From the NCBI RefSeq assembly GCF_903994045.1, contig NZ_CAJEWD010000008.1:512532-576531 (forward strand): 64,000 bases of DNA. The letters run 5' to 3'. The notes below the pieces were generated by a model. The model did not search any database, was not told where the DNA came from, and saw only the letters and a program-made list of their open reading frames with translations. Shown here one piece after another: positions 41,198 to 50,222 of the stretch; within the stretch, counting starts at the first letter, position 1, and each line of letters starts with the position of its first letter. The stretch comes from Jeotgalicoccus meleagridis (lineage in GTDB: Bacteria; Bacillota; Bacilli; Staphylococcales; Salinicoccaceae). The translations under genes and the position numbers were made by a program.

Positions 41198-42157
41198 CTA
41201 TACTCTATGTTGATTATAAAGTTCTTTTTGTTGTTGTGCTTTTAATAAAGCATCTTGTGTAATTTGATCTTCATTACTTCTTTCTTCTCTAAACCAATTG
41301 AAGAATATATAGGCAAGCATTACACCGAAGAACACTTCTTGTAAGACCTTCATAATGACTCCACCTGTTTGCTGATCGATTAGTGGTGTAGAGTTTGAGA
41401 AGTACTCTGGTCCTGAAATCATACCACTTCCAGCGATACTATCTAATACTCCAGCAGGTACACACAATTCCATCGCACTTAACCATGCATCTCCTTCTGT
41501 AAAGGTAGTATATATTGGTGTGCTTGAAAAGATAATAAGTGCACAAGCAGGTGTTACAAAGGCACCGATTCCAAAGATATAGAGAAGTTTATATAATCCT
41601 CCCATATGATTTTCTTTCGGTTCTACTTTATTAAACATAGGATAGAAAGCCATAACCGCAGTCAAGAACATAAATGCTAAGACTAGTGTATGTAGTGTGG
41701 CACTCATCTTAAGATTATCCATCACTACAGGTAAGTGATAAACCGAAAATGCACCTACTAAAAGCATAAGTGTAATTAAAGGTCTCTTAACTCCTAAACG
41801 CAATACTCGTCCGAATACAGGTAACTCTGATAAATATTTTTGTAAGTATTCCGGTACACAAAAGTAAAACAATGGTGCGATTAAAAAAAGTACAAATGCC
41901 ATCTGCAACATATGAAATGTAAATAGTATATGACTCAGTAAATCTACTGGACTACCGTACATTAAATACAACAAAATCATGTTGACTGTAAAAAGAATGC
42001 CTTCATTCGCTGTTAGTGGACGTCCACCTTCAAATTCTTTATACCATCTTGTAGTGACTAGGAAAAAGACCACAGACACTAGGACGACGAAGGCTAAGAA
42101 GAAAGGACTCCAGTTCGCCATGAATCCAAAAATCTTTATCGAAGTAATATTATCCAT
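41198..42157 (-). CDS. ctaG: Cytochrome c oxidase assembly factor CtaG
   Basis: Polytopic membrane protein (caa3_CtaG family) required for a functional caa3 oxidase in B. subtilis, probably in copper delivery. The 319 residues have about seven membrane segments. Conserved features include HILFTFHMLQMAFVLFLIAPL, which carries likely metal-binding His and Met residues, and FHMLQ. The ATG at 42157 has AAGGTGG upstream. It is separated from ctaF by a terminator and has its own promoter. Confidence 0.92.
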   Translation of the reverse strand: MDNITSIKIFGFMANWSPFFLAFVVLVSVVFFLVTTRWYKEFEGGRPLTANEGILFTVNMILLYLMYGSPVDLLSHILFTFHMLQMAFVLFLIAPLFYFCVPEYLQKYLSELPVFGRVLRLGVKRPLITLMLLVGAFSVYHLPVVMDNLKMSATLHTLVLAFMFLTAVMAFYPMFNKVEPKENHMGGLYKLLYIFGIGAFVTPACALIIFSSTPIYTTFTEGDAWLSAMELCVPAGVLDSIAGSGMISGPEYFSNSTPLIDQQTGGVIMKVLQEVFFGVMLAYIFFNWFREERSNEDQITQDALLKAQQQKELYNQHRV

Positions 42158-42186
42158 ATTTACCACCTTAAATTTGACCTATATAT

Positions 42187-42215
42187 AGTATAAATTGCTA
42201 AACACCATAACTCAA
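42187..42215 (-). promoter_or_regulatory. Promoter of ctaG-ctaM
   Basis: TTGAGT (42210-42215) and TATACT (42187-42192) on the minus strand, 17 bases apart, between the ctaF terminator and the ctaG start. Confidence 0.78.
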
Positions 42216-42251
42216 GGTGCTAAAAATTGACTTAGTGACAAACTCTTGACC

Positions 42252-42278
42252 AAAAAAAAGATGACCCGAAGGTCATCT
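42252..42278 (-). terminator. Terminator after ctaF
   Basis: An 8-bp stem, AGATGACC/GGTCATCT, with a stable TTCG tetraloop on the minus strand is followed by eight T residues. It ends the oxidase operon. Confidence 0.93.
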
Positions 42279-42286
42279 CTAAAGTT

Positions 42287-42631
42287 TTATGAAATTGGTG
42301 CACCAATCCATACGATATAAATAAATGTGACACAGAATGCAATTGCGAAGTACATACCAACTATCATAAATAGTTTTGCAAAGTCATGTCCTTTGTCCTT
42401 CATGTGCATGAAGTAGTAGAACTGCAAGACTACTTGGATAAAGGCAAATAGTAACACTGCACCTGTAATGAATGTGGCATTAAAGTCTAAAGCGACCATG
42501 CCAAAAGCTGTAAATGTTAGGAAAATCATTAGACCAAAGCTTGTAAGTTGCATACGCATTTCTTTTGTTCTTTGGCGTCTCACATGTCTAAGTTTAACGT
42601 CACTCATAACTTCATTGCTTGATTCACTCAT
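42287..42631 (-). CDS. ctaF: Cytochrome c oxidase subunit IV
   Basis: Small accessory subunit of the caa3 oxidase. The 114 residues begin with a polar tail (MSESSNEVMSDVKLRHVRRQRT) followed by three membrane segments, matching CtaF/CyoD-like proteins. Its ATG follows the ctaE stop with no gap and a GGGGTG site. It is the last gene of the ctaB-C-D-E-F unit, before a strong terminator. Confidence 0.93.
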   Translation of the reverse strand: MSESSNEVMSDVKLRHVRRQRTKEMRMQLTSFGLMIFLTFTAFGMVALDFNATFITGAVLLFAFIQVVLQFYYFMHMKDKGHDFAKLFMIVGMYFAIAFCVTFIYIVWIGAPIS

Positions 42632-43258
42632 CTATAACACCCCTAACAAGTATACAATCGTGAAGATAAACACCCACACAACATCAATAAAGTGCCAGTA
42701 AAGTGCAGCTGTGTTAACTTTAGCTGCTGTATATACAGATAATCCACGAGTTGCATTACGGATAATTAAACCTGAAATCCAAATCAAGCCGATGATAACG
42801 TGGAAACCGTGTGTACCAATTAAGATGTAAAAGGCACTACCAAAAGCACTTGATCTAAAAGTATGTCCAAGTTGAACATATTCATAGAACTCATAAATTT
42901 CTAAAGCTAAGAATCCTGCACCAAGTAATACTGTTACAGCTAACCATAACTGCATTTTACTAAAGTTGTTATTACGCATTTGATATACAGCGTACACACT
43001 TGTGAGTGAAGATGTTAATAGTAACATCGTCATCACAAATGCAAGTTCTAAGTGGAAGAGATCAGCTGCGAGTAAGTGATCGTCACTCGGTACACTATCT
43101 TTAAGCGCTAAATACGTTGCGAATAAAGATGCGAATAAAACAGTCTCTCCACCAAGGAAAGTCCAAAATCCTGCGAATTTGTTTTTCCCTTCTTGTGTTG
43201 CTCTTTCCGGGTGCTCAGGCCACTGGTTATTAGGAACGTTATATTTCATTTCCGCCAT
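42632..43258 (-). CDS. ctaE: Cytochrome c oxidase subunit III
   Basis: Membrane subunit that stabilises subunit I and its oxygen and proton paths. The 208 residues hold five membrane segments. The family blocks KFAGFWTFLGGETVLFASLF, GSAFYILIGTHGFHVIIGL and TAALYWHFIDVVWVFIF are present. The ATG overlaps the ctaD stop by one base (TAATG). GGGGTG precedes the start. Confidence 0.96.
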   Translation of the reverse strand: MAEMKYNVPNNQWPEHPERATQEGKNKFAGFWTFLGGETVLFASLFATYLALKDSVPSDDHLLAADLFHLELAFVMTMLLLTSSLTSVYAVYQMRNNNFSKMQLWLAVTVLLGAGFLALEIYEFYEYVQLGHTFRSSAFGSAFYILIGTHGFHVIIGLIWISGLIIRNATRGLSVYTAAKVNTAALYWHFIDVVWVFIFTIVYLLGVL

Positions 43259-45177
43259 TATTTAGCACCCCTTTCTTGTTCTTCTAAATCTTTAATAAGT
43301 TCTTCTTTTTTAACATAGTAACCAAGATCATCTTTAAATGAACGAACTATCATTGAGATAAAGGTAATTGCTAGACCGATAACAAGTAACCAAATTGCCC
43401 AAGGTCTTTCAGGTAGGTTTGCTACAGCATCAATTGCCCAGTCCTTACCTGATGCGAAGTATAGAGAACCAAATCCTGCAATAAACAGTCCAAGTGAAAT
43501 TATAAATGGAATGATTGAATTGTTTGGCATATGGAAATCATCTAGTGATTCTGCTGGAAGCATTTCTCCATTACCTTCTTTTTTCTCTAACCAGAATGCG
43601 TCTAGTCCACGGATAAGTGGAGTTTGTGCAAAGTTGTAATATGGTACTGGAAGTGGTAATGACCACTCTAGAGTACGACCGTCACCCCATGGGTCACGTC
43701 CAACTTTTTCATTTTTAACTAGTGTAATTACTACGTTGATTAATAGAACGATAACTGCGAATGCCATCATAAAGGCACCTACTGTTGAAATCATGTTGGC
43801 TGCGTTGTAGCCTTGTCCGTCTAAGTAAGTGAACACACGACGTGGCATACCCCATAGTCCTAAGAAGTGTTGGATTAGGAACGTACAGTGGAACCCTAAA
43901 AGGAAGAACCAGAACGTTACTTTACCTAACTTCTCGTTAAGCATAGTTGAGAACATTAGCGGCCAGTAATAATGCAGACCAGCTAAGAGTGCGAACACTA
44001 CCCCACCAACAATTACGTAGTGGAAGTGAGCAACAATGAAGTACGAGTCATGGTACTGATAGTCCGCTGGTGCAACAGCTTGCATGATACCTGTTACCCC
44101 ACCCATAACGAATGATGGAATAAAGGCAAGTGCATACATCATCGGAGTCGTAAACTCGATACTACCGCCCCAAATGGTAAAGATCCAGTTGAATATCTTA
44201 ATACCAGTCGGCACTGCGATTGCCATTGTAGCAAGTGCGAAAATTGCGTTAGCAGTTGGTCCAAGACCTACTGTAAACATGTGGTGAGCCCAAACCATGA
44301 ATCCAAAGAAACCGATTAAGACGGTCGCAAATACCATAGCTGAGTAACCAAATAATCTCTTACGAGCAAATGTCGCGAATATTTCAGAGAATATACCGAA
44401 TGCTGGAAGGATCAATACGTAAACTTCCGGGTGACCGAAAATCCAGAATAAGTGCTCCCAGATAATGGTGTTACCTCCGGCTTCTACAATAAAGAAGTTA
44501 GAGCCGAACATACGGTCAAAGATTAGTAGGAATAGTCCTACAGTAAGTGGTGGGAATGCAAAGACGATTAGGACTGATGCAATTAGCGTTGTCCAAGTCA
44601 TCAAAGGCATTCTCATGTATGTCATACCTGGTGCTCTCATTGTAATGATTGTAGTAACAAAGTTAATACCAGAAATCAAAGTACCGGCACCCGCAATTTG
44701 TAGACCTACTGCGTAAAAGTCAATACCGTGTCCTGGTGAAATGATTGACAGTGATGCGTAACTTGTCCACCCTGCGTCTGGTGCTCCGCCTAAGAACCAT
44801 GAAAGGTTAAGGAAGATACCACCAAAGATAAACAACCAAACCCCTAATGCGTTTAGGAACGGGAAAGCAACGTCACGTGCACCAATTTGTAATGGTACTG
44901 TTGCGTTCATAAATGCAAATAGTAAAGGCATGGCGGCTAGGAAGATCATTGTTGTACCATGCATTGTAATAACTTCGTTAAACAAGCCCGCTGATAAGAA
45001 GTCATTATTTGGAACAGCGAGTTGGATACGGATAAGCATTGCTTCTATACCACCGAGTGCGAAGAAAAATCCACCGGCAATCAAGTAAAGTATAGCAATT
45101 TTCTTATGGTCAACTGTGGTCATGTATTCCCAAATAGTGCCTAGGAAACCACGTTTTTGTGTTGTTGCTGTCGACAT
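43258..45177 (-). CDS. ctaD: Cytochrome c oxidase subunit I
   Basis: Catalytic heme-copper subunit where oxygen is reduced to water with proton pumping. The 639 residues contain the heme-ligand histidine region MHGTTMIFLAAMP, the copper B site in HLFWIFGHPEVYVL with the covalently linked His-Tyr pair, HHMFTVGLG, and HFHYVIVGGVVF with the heme ligands. The Tyr of GHPEVY marks an A-type oxidase with a K channel. GGGGGG precedes the ATG. Length fits Bacillus CtaD. Confidence 0.98.
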   Translation of the reverse strand: MSTATTQKRGFLGTIWEYMTTVDHKKIAILYLIAGGFFFALGGIEAMLIRIQLAVPNNDFLSAGLFNEVITMHGTTMIFLAAMPLLFAFMNATVPLQIGARDVAFPFLNALGVWLFIFGGIFLNLSWFLGGAPDAGWTSYASLSIISPGHGIDFYAVGLQIAGAGTLISGINFVTTIITMRAPGMTYMRMPLMTWTTLIASVLIVFAFPPLTVGLFLLIFDRMFGSNFFIVEAGGNTIIWEHLFWIFGHPEVYVLILPAFGIFSEIFATFARKRLFGYSAMVFATVLIGFFGFMVWAHHMFTVGLGPTANAIFALATMAIAVPTGIKIFNWIFTIWGGSIEFTTPMMYALAFIPSFVMGGVTGIMQAVAPADYQYHDSYFIVAHFHYVIVGGVVFALLAGLHYYWPLMFSTMLNEKLGKVTFWFFLLGFHCTFLIQHFLGLWGMPRRVFTYLDGQGYNAANMISTVGAFMMAFAVIVLLINVVITLVKNEKVGRDPWGDGRTLEWSLPLPVPYYNFAQTPLIRGLDAFWLEKKEGNGEMLPAESLDDFHMPNNSIIPFIISLGLFIAGFGSLYFASGKDWAIDAVANLPERPWAIWLLVIGLAITFISMIVRSFKDDLGYYVKKEELIKDLEEQERGAK

Positions 45178-45179
45178 TA

Positions 45180-46322
45180 CTAATTACCCCCCTCTTCTGA
45201 CTCTTCAGCAGCTTCGTCTTCAGCTGGTTCTCTTAATGTAGAAACATCTCCTGAACCCTCTTCAACTTTCAGCTCCATCAGGTAAGTCGCAACTGCTTCA
45301 ATTTCTTCGTCAGATAATTCATAGTTACCAGTCATATTGTTATCTGGCTTAAATGCTTCTGGATCTTTGATCCATGCTTCAAGATTTTCTTGATCATGCT
45401 CTAGGAAACCAGCGATTAATTCACGATCACCAAAGTTTGTTAAGTTAGGCCCCATTGCTCCAGGACTAGTTGGTGTCGTTGCGTGACAACCCATACAAGA
45501 GTTGTTAAAGATTTCTTCTCCGCGTTGTGCATCTTCAGATGAAGCTTGAACAGGTTCTTCAACTGCTTTCATGTCAGCTAACCATTGGTCGTATTCTTCT
45601 TCTGGAAGAGCTTTAACTTTGAAGTCCATCAGAGCGTGAGATGGTCCACATAACTCAGCACATTTACCGTAGAATAAACGGTCTGCATCTTGAGCTGCAT
45701 CATCATCAAATACTAGATAGAAGCTGTTAATACCATCGATGTTTGTATCCATCTTACCACCAGCAGCTGGTACCCAGAATGAGTGTTTTACATCTGCACC
45801 TTGTAAGTTGAAGTAAACTTTTTTATCAGTTGGAACAACTAATTCTTGTGAAGTTACAACTTGTTCAGTTGGATATTCGAATTCCCACCAATATTGGTAT
45901 GCTCTAACGTTAATAACAGTTTCTTCAGCGTTTACATTACCGTCAGCATCTGTACTTGCTTCAGTGTCTGCTTGCTTAAATACAAAGTAAACTGTTGGTA
46001 CAGCTAAAATTAATAGGAGCAAGATTGGAATTGACGTCCAGATGACCTCTAGCGTGTGATTCCCTGCAACCTCTTTTGGTTCAAAATCTTCACCTTTTTT
46101 ACTTCTACGGCTCTTAAGTACCGCGATTGTAAATAGGATTGTTACAACTACAATAACTAAAATCATAATGATGATTGAAATAACCATCAGGTTGAACTGC
46201 TCTCGTCCAACTTCACCAGCAGGACGTAAAGTACTTAATTCGTTAGTACCACATCCCGCAAGGAAAAGTGTCAGTGCAGAAACTAATAATAGTCCCTTAC
46301 CTTTAAGAAAACTAAAGTTCAT
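45180..46322 (-). CDS. ctaC: Cytochrome c oxidase subunit II with fused cytochrome c (caa3 type)
   Basis: Lipoprotein subunit that takes electrons from cytochrome c. A signal peptide ends in the lipobox LFLAGC, so it is lipidated and cut by LspA. Two membrane segments follow. The copper A site is seen in GKCAELCGPSHALM. A heme c motif, CMGCH, lies near residue 285 in a C-terminal cytochrome c domain, which defines the caa3 type. An acidic tail ends the 380-residue protein. The ATG at 46322 has GAGGGG upstream; an in-frame start seven codons earlier covers that site. Confidence 0.97.
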   Translation of the reverse strand: MNFSFLKGKGLLLVSALTLFLAGCGTNELSTLRPAGEVGREQFNLMVISIIIMILVIVVVTILFTIAVLKSRRSKKGEDFEPKEVAGNHTLEVIWTSIPILLLLILAVPTVYFVFKQADTEASTDADGNVNAEETVINVRAYQYWWEFEYPTEQVVTSQELVVPTDKKVYFNLQGADVKHSFWVPAAGGKMDTNIDGINSFYLVFDDDAAQDADRLFYGKCAELCGPSHALMDFKVKALPEEEYDQWLADMKAVEEPVQASSEDAQRGEEIFNNSCMGCHATTPTSPGAMGPNLTNFGDRELIAGFLEHDQENLEAWIKDPEAFKPDNNMTGNYELSDEEIEAVATYLMELKVEEGSGDVSTLREPAEDEAAEESEEGGN

Positions 46323-46355
46323 TGTGTTAGACCCCTCTTTCATTCATTTACTTTA

Positions 46356-47276
46356 CTAAACATTCACAAGTAAGCCGGCTACGATTACCATGACAAAAAA
46401 TATCACGACGTAGTTGAGTGAGAAGACAAATATTCGCCCGGCATAGCGATTATAGTCTGTAATGCGTTTGAACTGATTGACACTAAAGTAAAACCATAGA
46501 AGGTTCAGGGCTGCGAATAGCGCTACGAACCATAAACCGAGTTCAAACATCATAAGTGGTGTGAACAAAAGAAGTGTCACCCAGAAAATTATGGAATTCC
46601 TTGCGCGTTTACTTCCTTTGACTGATGGAAGCATCGGTATGCCTGCTGCACTATATTCATCACTCCGCTTAATTGCAAGAGCATAGAAGTGAGGCATTTG
46701 CCAAATAAACATCACTATAAACATGGCCCATGCTAATGTATGTAGCTCTGGTTGAAATACTGACCAGCCTATTAAAGGTGGCATTGCTCCAGGAATTGCT
46801 CCAATAACTGTGTTTGCAACAAGATGTCTCTTGGCAAAGATTGAATATACAACTGCATAACCAAAGGCTGCTATTAGTCCTAAAACTCCCGTTGTAAAAT
46901 TGATTGAGAACAAGAGTACTAAGCCGATAAACAACATTACGAAACCTATGGTTAGAATTTCTTTATCGCTGTATGTTCCATCGATACTTGGTCTTTGTTT
47001 CTTAGACTTCATCAACCTATCAATATCTTTGTCATAGAAGTTATTCAGGGCACATACGCCTCCGATGACCAGCGCGGTACCGAGTAACATCAAGAGCAGG
47101 ATTGGAATCGATCTAAAAAACGAAATGTTATAATACATGACTGCAAGAAATCCAGCAGCAAAAGCAGGTATTAAGTTCGCTTTAATTATGCCATCTTTGA
47201 TGAGCACTTTAAACGCCTTAAGTTTTTTACTGCGAGTGGTCTGATGTATTTCCTCTTGGTATACATCACTGTGCAT
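46356..47276 (-). CDS. ctaB: Protoheme IX farnesyltransferase (heme O synthase)
   Basis: UbiA-family membrane prenyltransferase that converts heme B to heme O. The 306 residues have about eight to nine membrane segments. The first aspartate-rich motif is N78-x3-D82-x3-D86 in NNFYDKDIDRLMKSKKQRP. The product goes to CtaA, which is coded divergently. GGGGG precedes the ATG. It is the first gene of the unit ctaB-C-D-E-F. Confidence 0.96.
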   Translation of the reverse strand: MHSDVYQEEIHQTTRSKKLKAFKVLIKDGIIKANLIPAFAAGFLAVMYYNISFFRSIPILLLMLLGTALVIGGVCALNNFYDKDIDRLMKSKKQRPSIDGTYSDKEILTIGFVMLFIGLVLLFSINFTTGVLGLIAAFGYAVVYSIFAKRHLVANTVIGAIPGAMPPLIGWSVFQPELHTLAWAMFIVMFIWQMPHFYALAIKRSDEYSAAGIPMLPSVKGSKRARNSIIFWVTLLLFTPLMMFELGLWFVALFAALNLLWFYFSVNQFKRITDYNRYAGRIFVFSLNYVVIFFVMVIVAGLLVNV

Positions 47277-47594
47277 CTATATGCCCCCCTTTCATAAACA
47301 AACACATTTATACCTTATAATAGATTAAATGGGACATATTTTCTATACATATTTGAAATAAAATTGTTACATTTTGCATTGTTCAAGAATTATTCATCAA
47401 AATGTATGAATACATGCCTAAAAGTGTTTTATACTCAAAGGGTAGCGTTAGGTCCTTACACTATTAGATTTTACCATAGTTTCATAAATTGTTAAGGACT
47501 ATTCAAAACTTTGCTCATTGCAAAGACTCTTATTATCATATATATTTAGTTACTGTAGTAAAAGACATAACGTCAATGTTCTGGGGTGTTGTAG
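47277..47594. promoter_or_regulatory. Divergent ctaA/ctaB intergenic region
   Basis: A 318-base AT-rich gap between heme O synthase and heme A synthase, so it must carry promoters in both directions. A convincing one for ctaA is listed separately. Toward ctaB the best candidate I see is TTGAAC with TTTTAT at 17 bases, which is weak. No ORF, hairpin terminator or repeat stands out. Confidence 0.6.
47511..47539 (+). promoter_or_regulatory. Probable promoter of ctaA
   Basis: TTGCTC (47511-47516) and TATCAT (47534-47539) with a 17-base spacer, about 55 bases before the ctaA start. Confidence 0.6.
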
Positions 47595-48491
47595 TTGTAT
47601 AAAAATTTAAAAATAGTCGCCGTATTAACCACCTTGATCATGGTTTTTGTTCAAATCGGTGGAGCGCTTGTCACTAAGACAGGTTCTGAAGACGGTTGTG
47701 GTCAATCTTGGCCACTGTGTCACGGACAACTCATTCCAAAAGACTGGCCGATAGACACTATAATAGAGATCACACACAGAGGTGTCTCGGGCTTAGCTAT
47801 AATATTCTTACTCGCTTTAGGCTACATGGCATGGAAACAAATTCGTCATGTTAGGGAAGCTAAATTTTTAATTTATGTGTCATTAAGTTTTATTGTTATT
47901 CAATCCCTAATTGGTGCAGCAGCTGTTGTTGGTATTTATGAAGGCGACTTTATACTTGCAGCACACTTTGGTATCTCATTAATTTGTTTTGCCGCTGTTC
48001 TCTTATTGACTCTCTTAATATTTGAAACTGCCCATGGTGTCGAAACACGTAAGATCATTGTTAAGCCGTTTCTAAGATACAACACAATTTTAGTAACTAT
48101 TTATATATACTTTGTGATTTATAGTGGTGCATTAGTGAGACACACTGATTCATCGCTCGCCTGTACAGAATGGCCACATTGTATGCCAGGCCAAATCCTA
48201 CCAGGCAACTTTTATCAAGCTGTCCAAATGGGACACAGATTTCTCGTAGGAATACTCTTCATATGGATGCTAATCATCTTCATTCATGTCTTAAGAAATT
48301 ATTCAGAGTCGAGAATTTTAAAAACTGGCTGGATGATTGCATTTACCTTACTCGTATTACAAGTAATCACAGGTATGTTATCAGTGTTTACACAGGTGAA
48401 TATTTTCATCGCCTTGATGCACGCTTTATTCATTACCTTACTGTTTGGTGTGCTATGTTACTTTATAATGCTTCTATCAAGAAACAAGTAA
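47595..48491 (+). CDS. ctaA: Heme A synthase
   Basis: Oxidises the methyl group of heme O to give heme A for the A-type oxidase. The 298 residues have eight membrane segments in two similar halves, with histidines in ITHRGVSG, AAHFG, MGHRF and LMHALF that fit heme ligands. The paired cysteines of the extracellular loops are seen in EDGCGQSWPLCHG and SLACTEWPHCMPG. The start is a TTG behind GGGGTG; no ATG fits. It ends at a strong hairpin. Confidence 0.95.
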   Translation: MYKNLKIVAVLTTLIMVFVQIGGALVTKTGSEDGCGQSWPLCHGQLIPKDWPIDTIIEITHRGVSGLAIIFLLALGYMAWKQIRHVREAKFLIYVSLSFIVIQSLIGAAAVVGIYEGDFILAAHFGISLICFAAVLLLTLLIFETAHGVETRKIIVKPFLRYNTILVTIYIYFVIYSGALVRHTDSSLACTEWPHCMPGQILPGNFYQAVQMGHRFLVGILFIWMLIIFIHVLRNYSESRILKTGWMIAFTLLVLQVITGMLSVFTQVNIFIALMHALFITLLFGVLCYFIMLLSRNK

Positions 48492-48496
48492 AATTG

Positions 48497-48539
48497 AAAA
48501 AGCTTGGAAATCTAAATTTAGATTTTCAAGCTTTTTTTA
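48497..48539. terminator. Terminator between ctaA and ftsW
   Basis: A long inverted repeat (AAAGCTTG and AAATCTAAA arms) with T7 after it on the plus strand and A residues before it, placed between convergent ctaA and the ftsW-type gene. Confidence 0.88.
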
Positions 48540-48553
48540 TATGAGTATAGTTT

Positions 48554-49735
48554 TTATCTCTTATTTTTCTCTACAATCTCAGCTTGCTTAACATGTTTTG
48601 CTGCAATGATTAACAAGCCAATCGCTATCGAAACACTTAAAAATGATGATCCACCATAAGATAATAATGGTAACGGTACACCAGTTAATGGAATAATTTT
48701 AGATATCCCACCTACGTTAATAAATACTTGCATAGTAATATACATCGCCACACCTACACAGACAATTTGGTAAAAAGTGTCTGTAGACCGTCTAGCATAA
48801 GACATTGCTTTTATAATGATAACTAGATATAAGACAACCACTAACAGTACGCCTAGTAAACCGAGTTCTTCTGCAATAACTGCCATAATGAAATCTGTGT
48901 GAGGTTCAGGTAGATAGCCGAGCTTAATAATTCCATTACCGATTCCTGTTCCGGTTAAACCACCGTGAGAAATAGCAATTAAGGAATTAGTGAGTTGGTA
49001 ACCTGTTCCAGCTGGATCATTAAAGGGATGTAGAAATGTATCAATTCTAGCCATTTGATAATTGGATAGTACTTGTCCGTTTATTAAATATAAAAATCCT
49101 GCACCGATTCCTATAGCAGCAAGAACGAATAGCCCTGCCCGAAAGATTATTTTTAAAGGTAATCTTAAATATAGGAAGGTTGATAAAATAATCGCTGCAA
49201 TAACCATCCAAGTTCCCATATCATTTAATATAACTAATCCTGATATTGCTAGGATAAAGGCAACTGGTACCACACTAGTATCTTCACTGCCTAAACGTTT
49301 CTCTCGTCGAGAATAAATATAAGCTAAGTAAAGTATTGCAATGACTTTAAAAAATTCTGAAGACTGGAAACCGAATCCACCAATTCTAATCCAATTTCGT
49401 TGTCCGTTAATCTCTGTCCCAAAAATCGCAGTTGCCAAAAGTAAGATGATAATGGTAACAATCATCAAGATTTGGACACCTTTCATTTTAAAGAGATTAC
49501 CACTCATAAAATAAGTCATAAAAAAGACAATTGCAAAACCGAGTATGATAAAGGCCAAATGCCTATAATAAAAATATGTAGAGCTTCCTTGATTCATTTC
49601 TGCCGGCACCATGCTCGCACTATAAACCATGACTAAACCGATCATTGAAAGCGCAATATATGCAATTATTATGAGAAAATCAACATACTTGGAGTAAGAC
49701 TTTACGTAGTTGATAAAGTTTTTTATATGGTTCAT
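48554..49735 (-). CDS. ftsW: FtsW/RodA/SpoVE family peptidoglycan polymerase
   Basis: SEDS-family glycosyltransferase that polymerises lipid II. The 393 residues have about ten membrane segments. Family motifs are visible: GLVMVYSAS near the start, NGQRNWIRIGGFGFQSSEFFK and the long loop ending in PEPHTDFIMAVIAEELGLLG, then GVPLPLLSYGGSS. I call it FtsW, partner of Pbp1, because the gene lies beside ylaN and ctaA as ftsW does in staphylococci. RodA is the alternative. It lies downstream of ylaN with a terminator between them. Confidence 0.9.
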   Translation of the reverse strand: MNHIKNFINYVKSYSKYVDFLIIIAYIALSMIGLVMVYSASMVPAEMNQGSSTYFYYRHLAFIILGFAIVFFMTYFMSGNLFKMKGVQILMIVTIIILLLATAIFGTEINGQRNWIRIGGFGFQSSEFFKVIAILYLAYIYSRREKRLGSEDTSVVPVAFILAISGLVILNDMGTWMVIAAIILSTFLYLRLPLKIIFRAGLFVLAAIGIGAGFLYLINGQVLSNYQMARIDTFLHPFNDPAGTGYQLTNSLIAISHGGLTGTGIGNGIIKLGYLPEPHTDFIMAVIAEELGLLGVLLVVVLYLVIIIKAMSYARRSTDTFYQIVCVGVAMYITMQVFINVGGISKIIPLTGVPLPLLSYGGSSFLSVSIAIGLLIIAAKHVKQAEIVEKNKR

Positions 49736-49755
49736 CTACCAAACGTCCCTCATTT

Positions 49756-49785
49756 AAAAAAGTCTAAAGAAAATTCTTTAGACTT
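49756..49785 (-). terminator. Terminator overlapping the ylaN stop
   Basis: A 12-bp stem, AAGTCTAAAGAA with its complement, around a two-base loop on the minus strand is followed by T residues. The ylaN stop codon is part of the left arm. Confidence 0.82.
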
Positions 49786-50068
49786 GGTTTTTTTCTCTTT
49801 CCATATATGCTTCGTGTACTTTAGAAACTTCAACTTCCAAGTGATCTAAAATCGCACGTCCGTCTTCTGCATCAACTAATCCTAATCTTACCGCAAAATG
49901 TATTTCTTTGGATAAGCCAAACATTTGAGTGTCTAGAACTTCTTCAAATACTGGACAACTCGGCATGGTTAAGTTTTCCATCTGAACTTCAATCAGCTGG
50001 AGAATTCTGTCGGCGTCCCTATCTAACTGATTATAAGCATCCTTGCTTAACTGTTTTATTTCAGACAC
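49778..50068 (-). CDS. ylaN: YlaN family protein
   Basis: Small helical protein (DUF1507) conserved in Bacillales. Recent work links it to iron homeostasis through interaction with Fur; it was earlier listed as essential in S. aureus. The 96 residues contain [21 protein letters not shown] and [19 protein letters not shown], matching the family. Translation starts at a GTG behind GGGGGG. A clear promoter lies upstream and a terminator overlaps its end, so it is mainly a single-gene unit. Confidence 0.92.
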   Translation of the reverse strand: MSEIKQLSKDAYNQLDRDADRILQLIEVQMENLTMPSCPVFEEVLDTQMFGLSKEIHFAVRLGLVDAEDGRAILDHLEVEVSKVHEAYMEREKNQV

Positions 50069-50098
50069 GCGCTTCCCCCCTCTTTACTCTTCCATAAA

Positions 50099-50127
50099 AT
50101 TTTATCTTAACATGCTCAAAAAATCAA
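50099..50127 (-). promoter_or_regulatory. Promoter of ylaN
   Basis: TTGATT (50122-50127) and TAAAAT (50099-50104) on the minus strand with a 17-base spacer, about 30 bases before the GTG start. Confidence 0.78.
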
Positions 50128-50189
50128 GCGGATATGACAGTGCTATCTTTCATCGATATATATTCATTCTATAATTATTCTTAAAACTT

Positions 50190-50198
50190 TGCTATACT
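50190..50198 (+). promoter_or_regulatory. Probable extended -10 promoter of the gene at 50223
   Basis: TGC followed by TATACT (50193-50198) lies 24 bases before the start codon. The -35 region is poor. Confidence 0.5.
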
Positions 50199-50222
50199 TT
50201 TCTATCAGAAGGAGCGATAATT

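Noticed and set aside
47277-47594. A small gene or RNA in the ctaA-ctaB gap
   Set aside because: No ORF with start signals and no terminator hairpin was seen; the region fits divergent promoters.
48170-48544. A 124-residue reading frame at the end of ctaA
   Set aside because: It lies in another frame of ctaA, whose membrane helices and cysteine motifs are clear, and it runs into the terminator.
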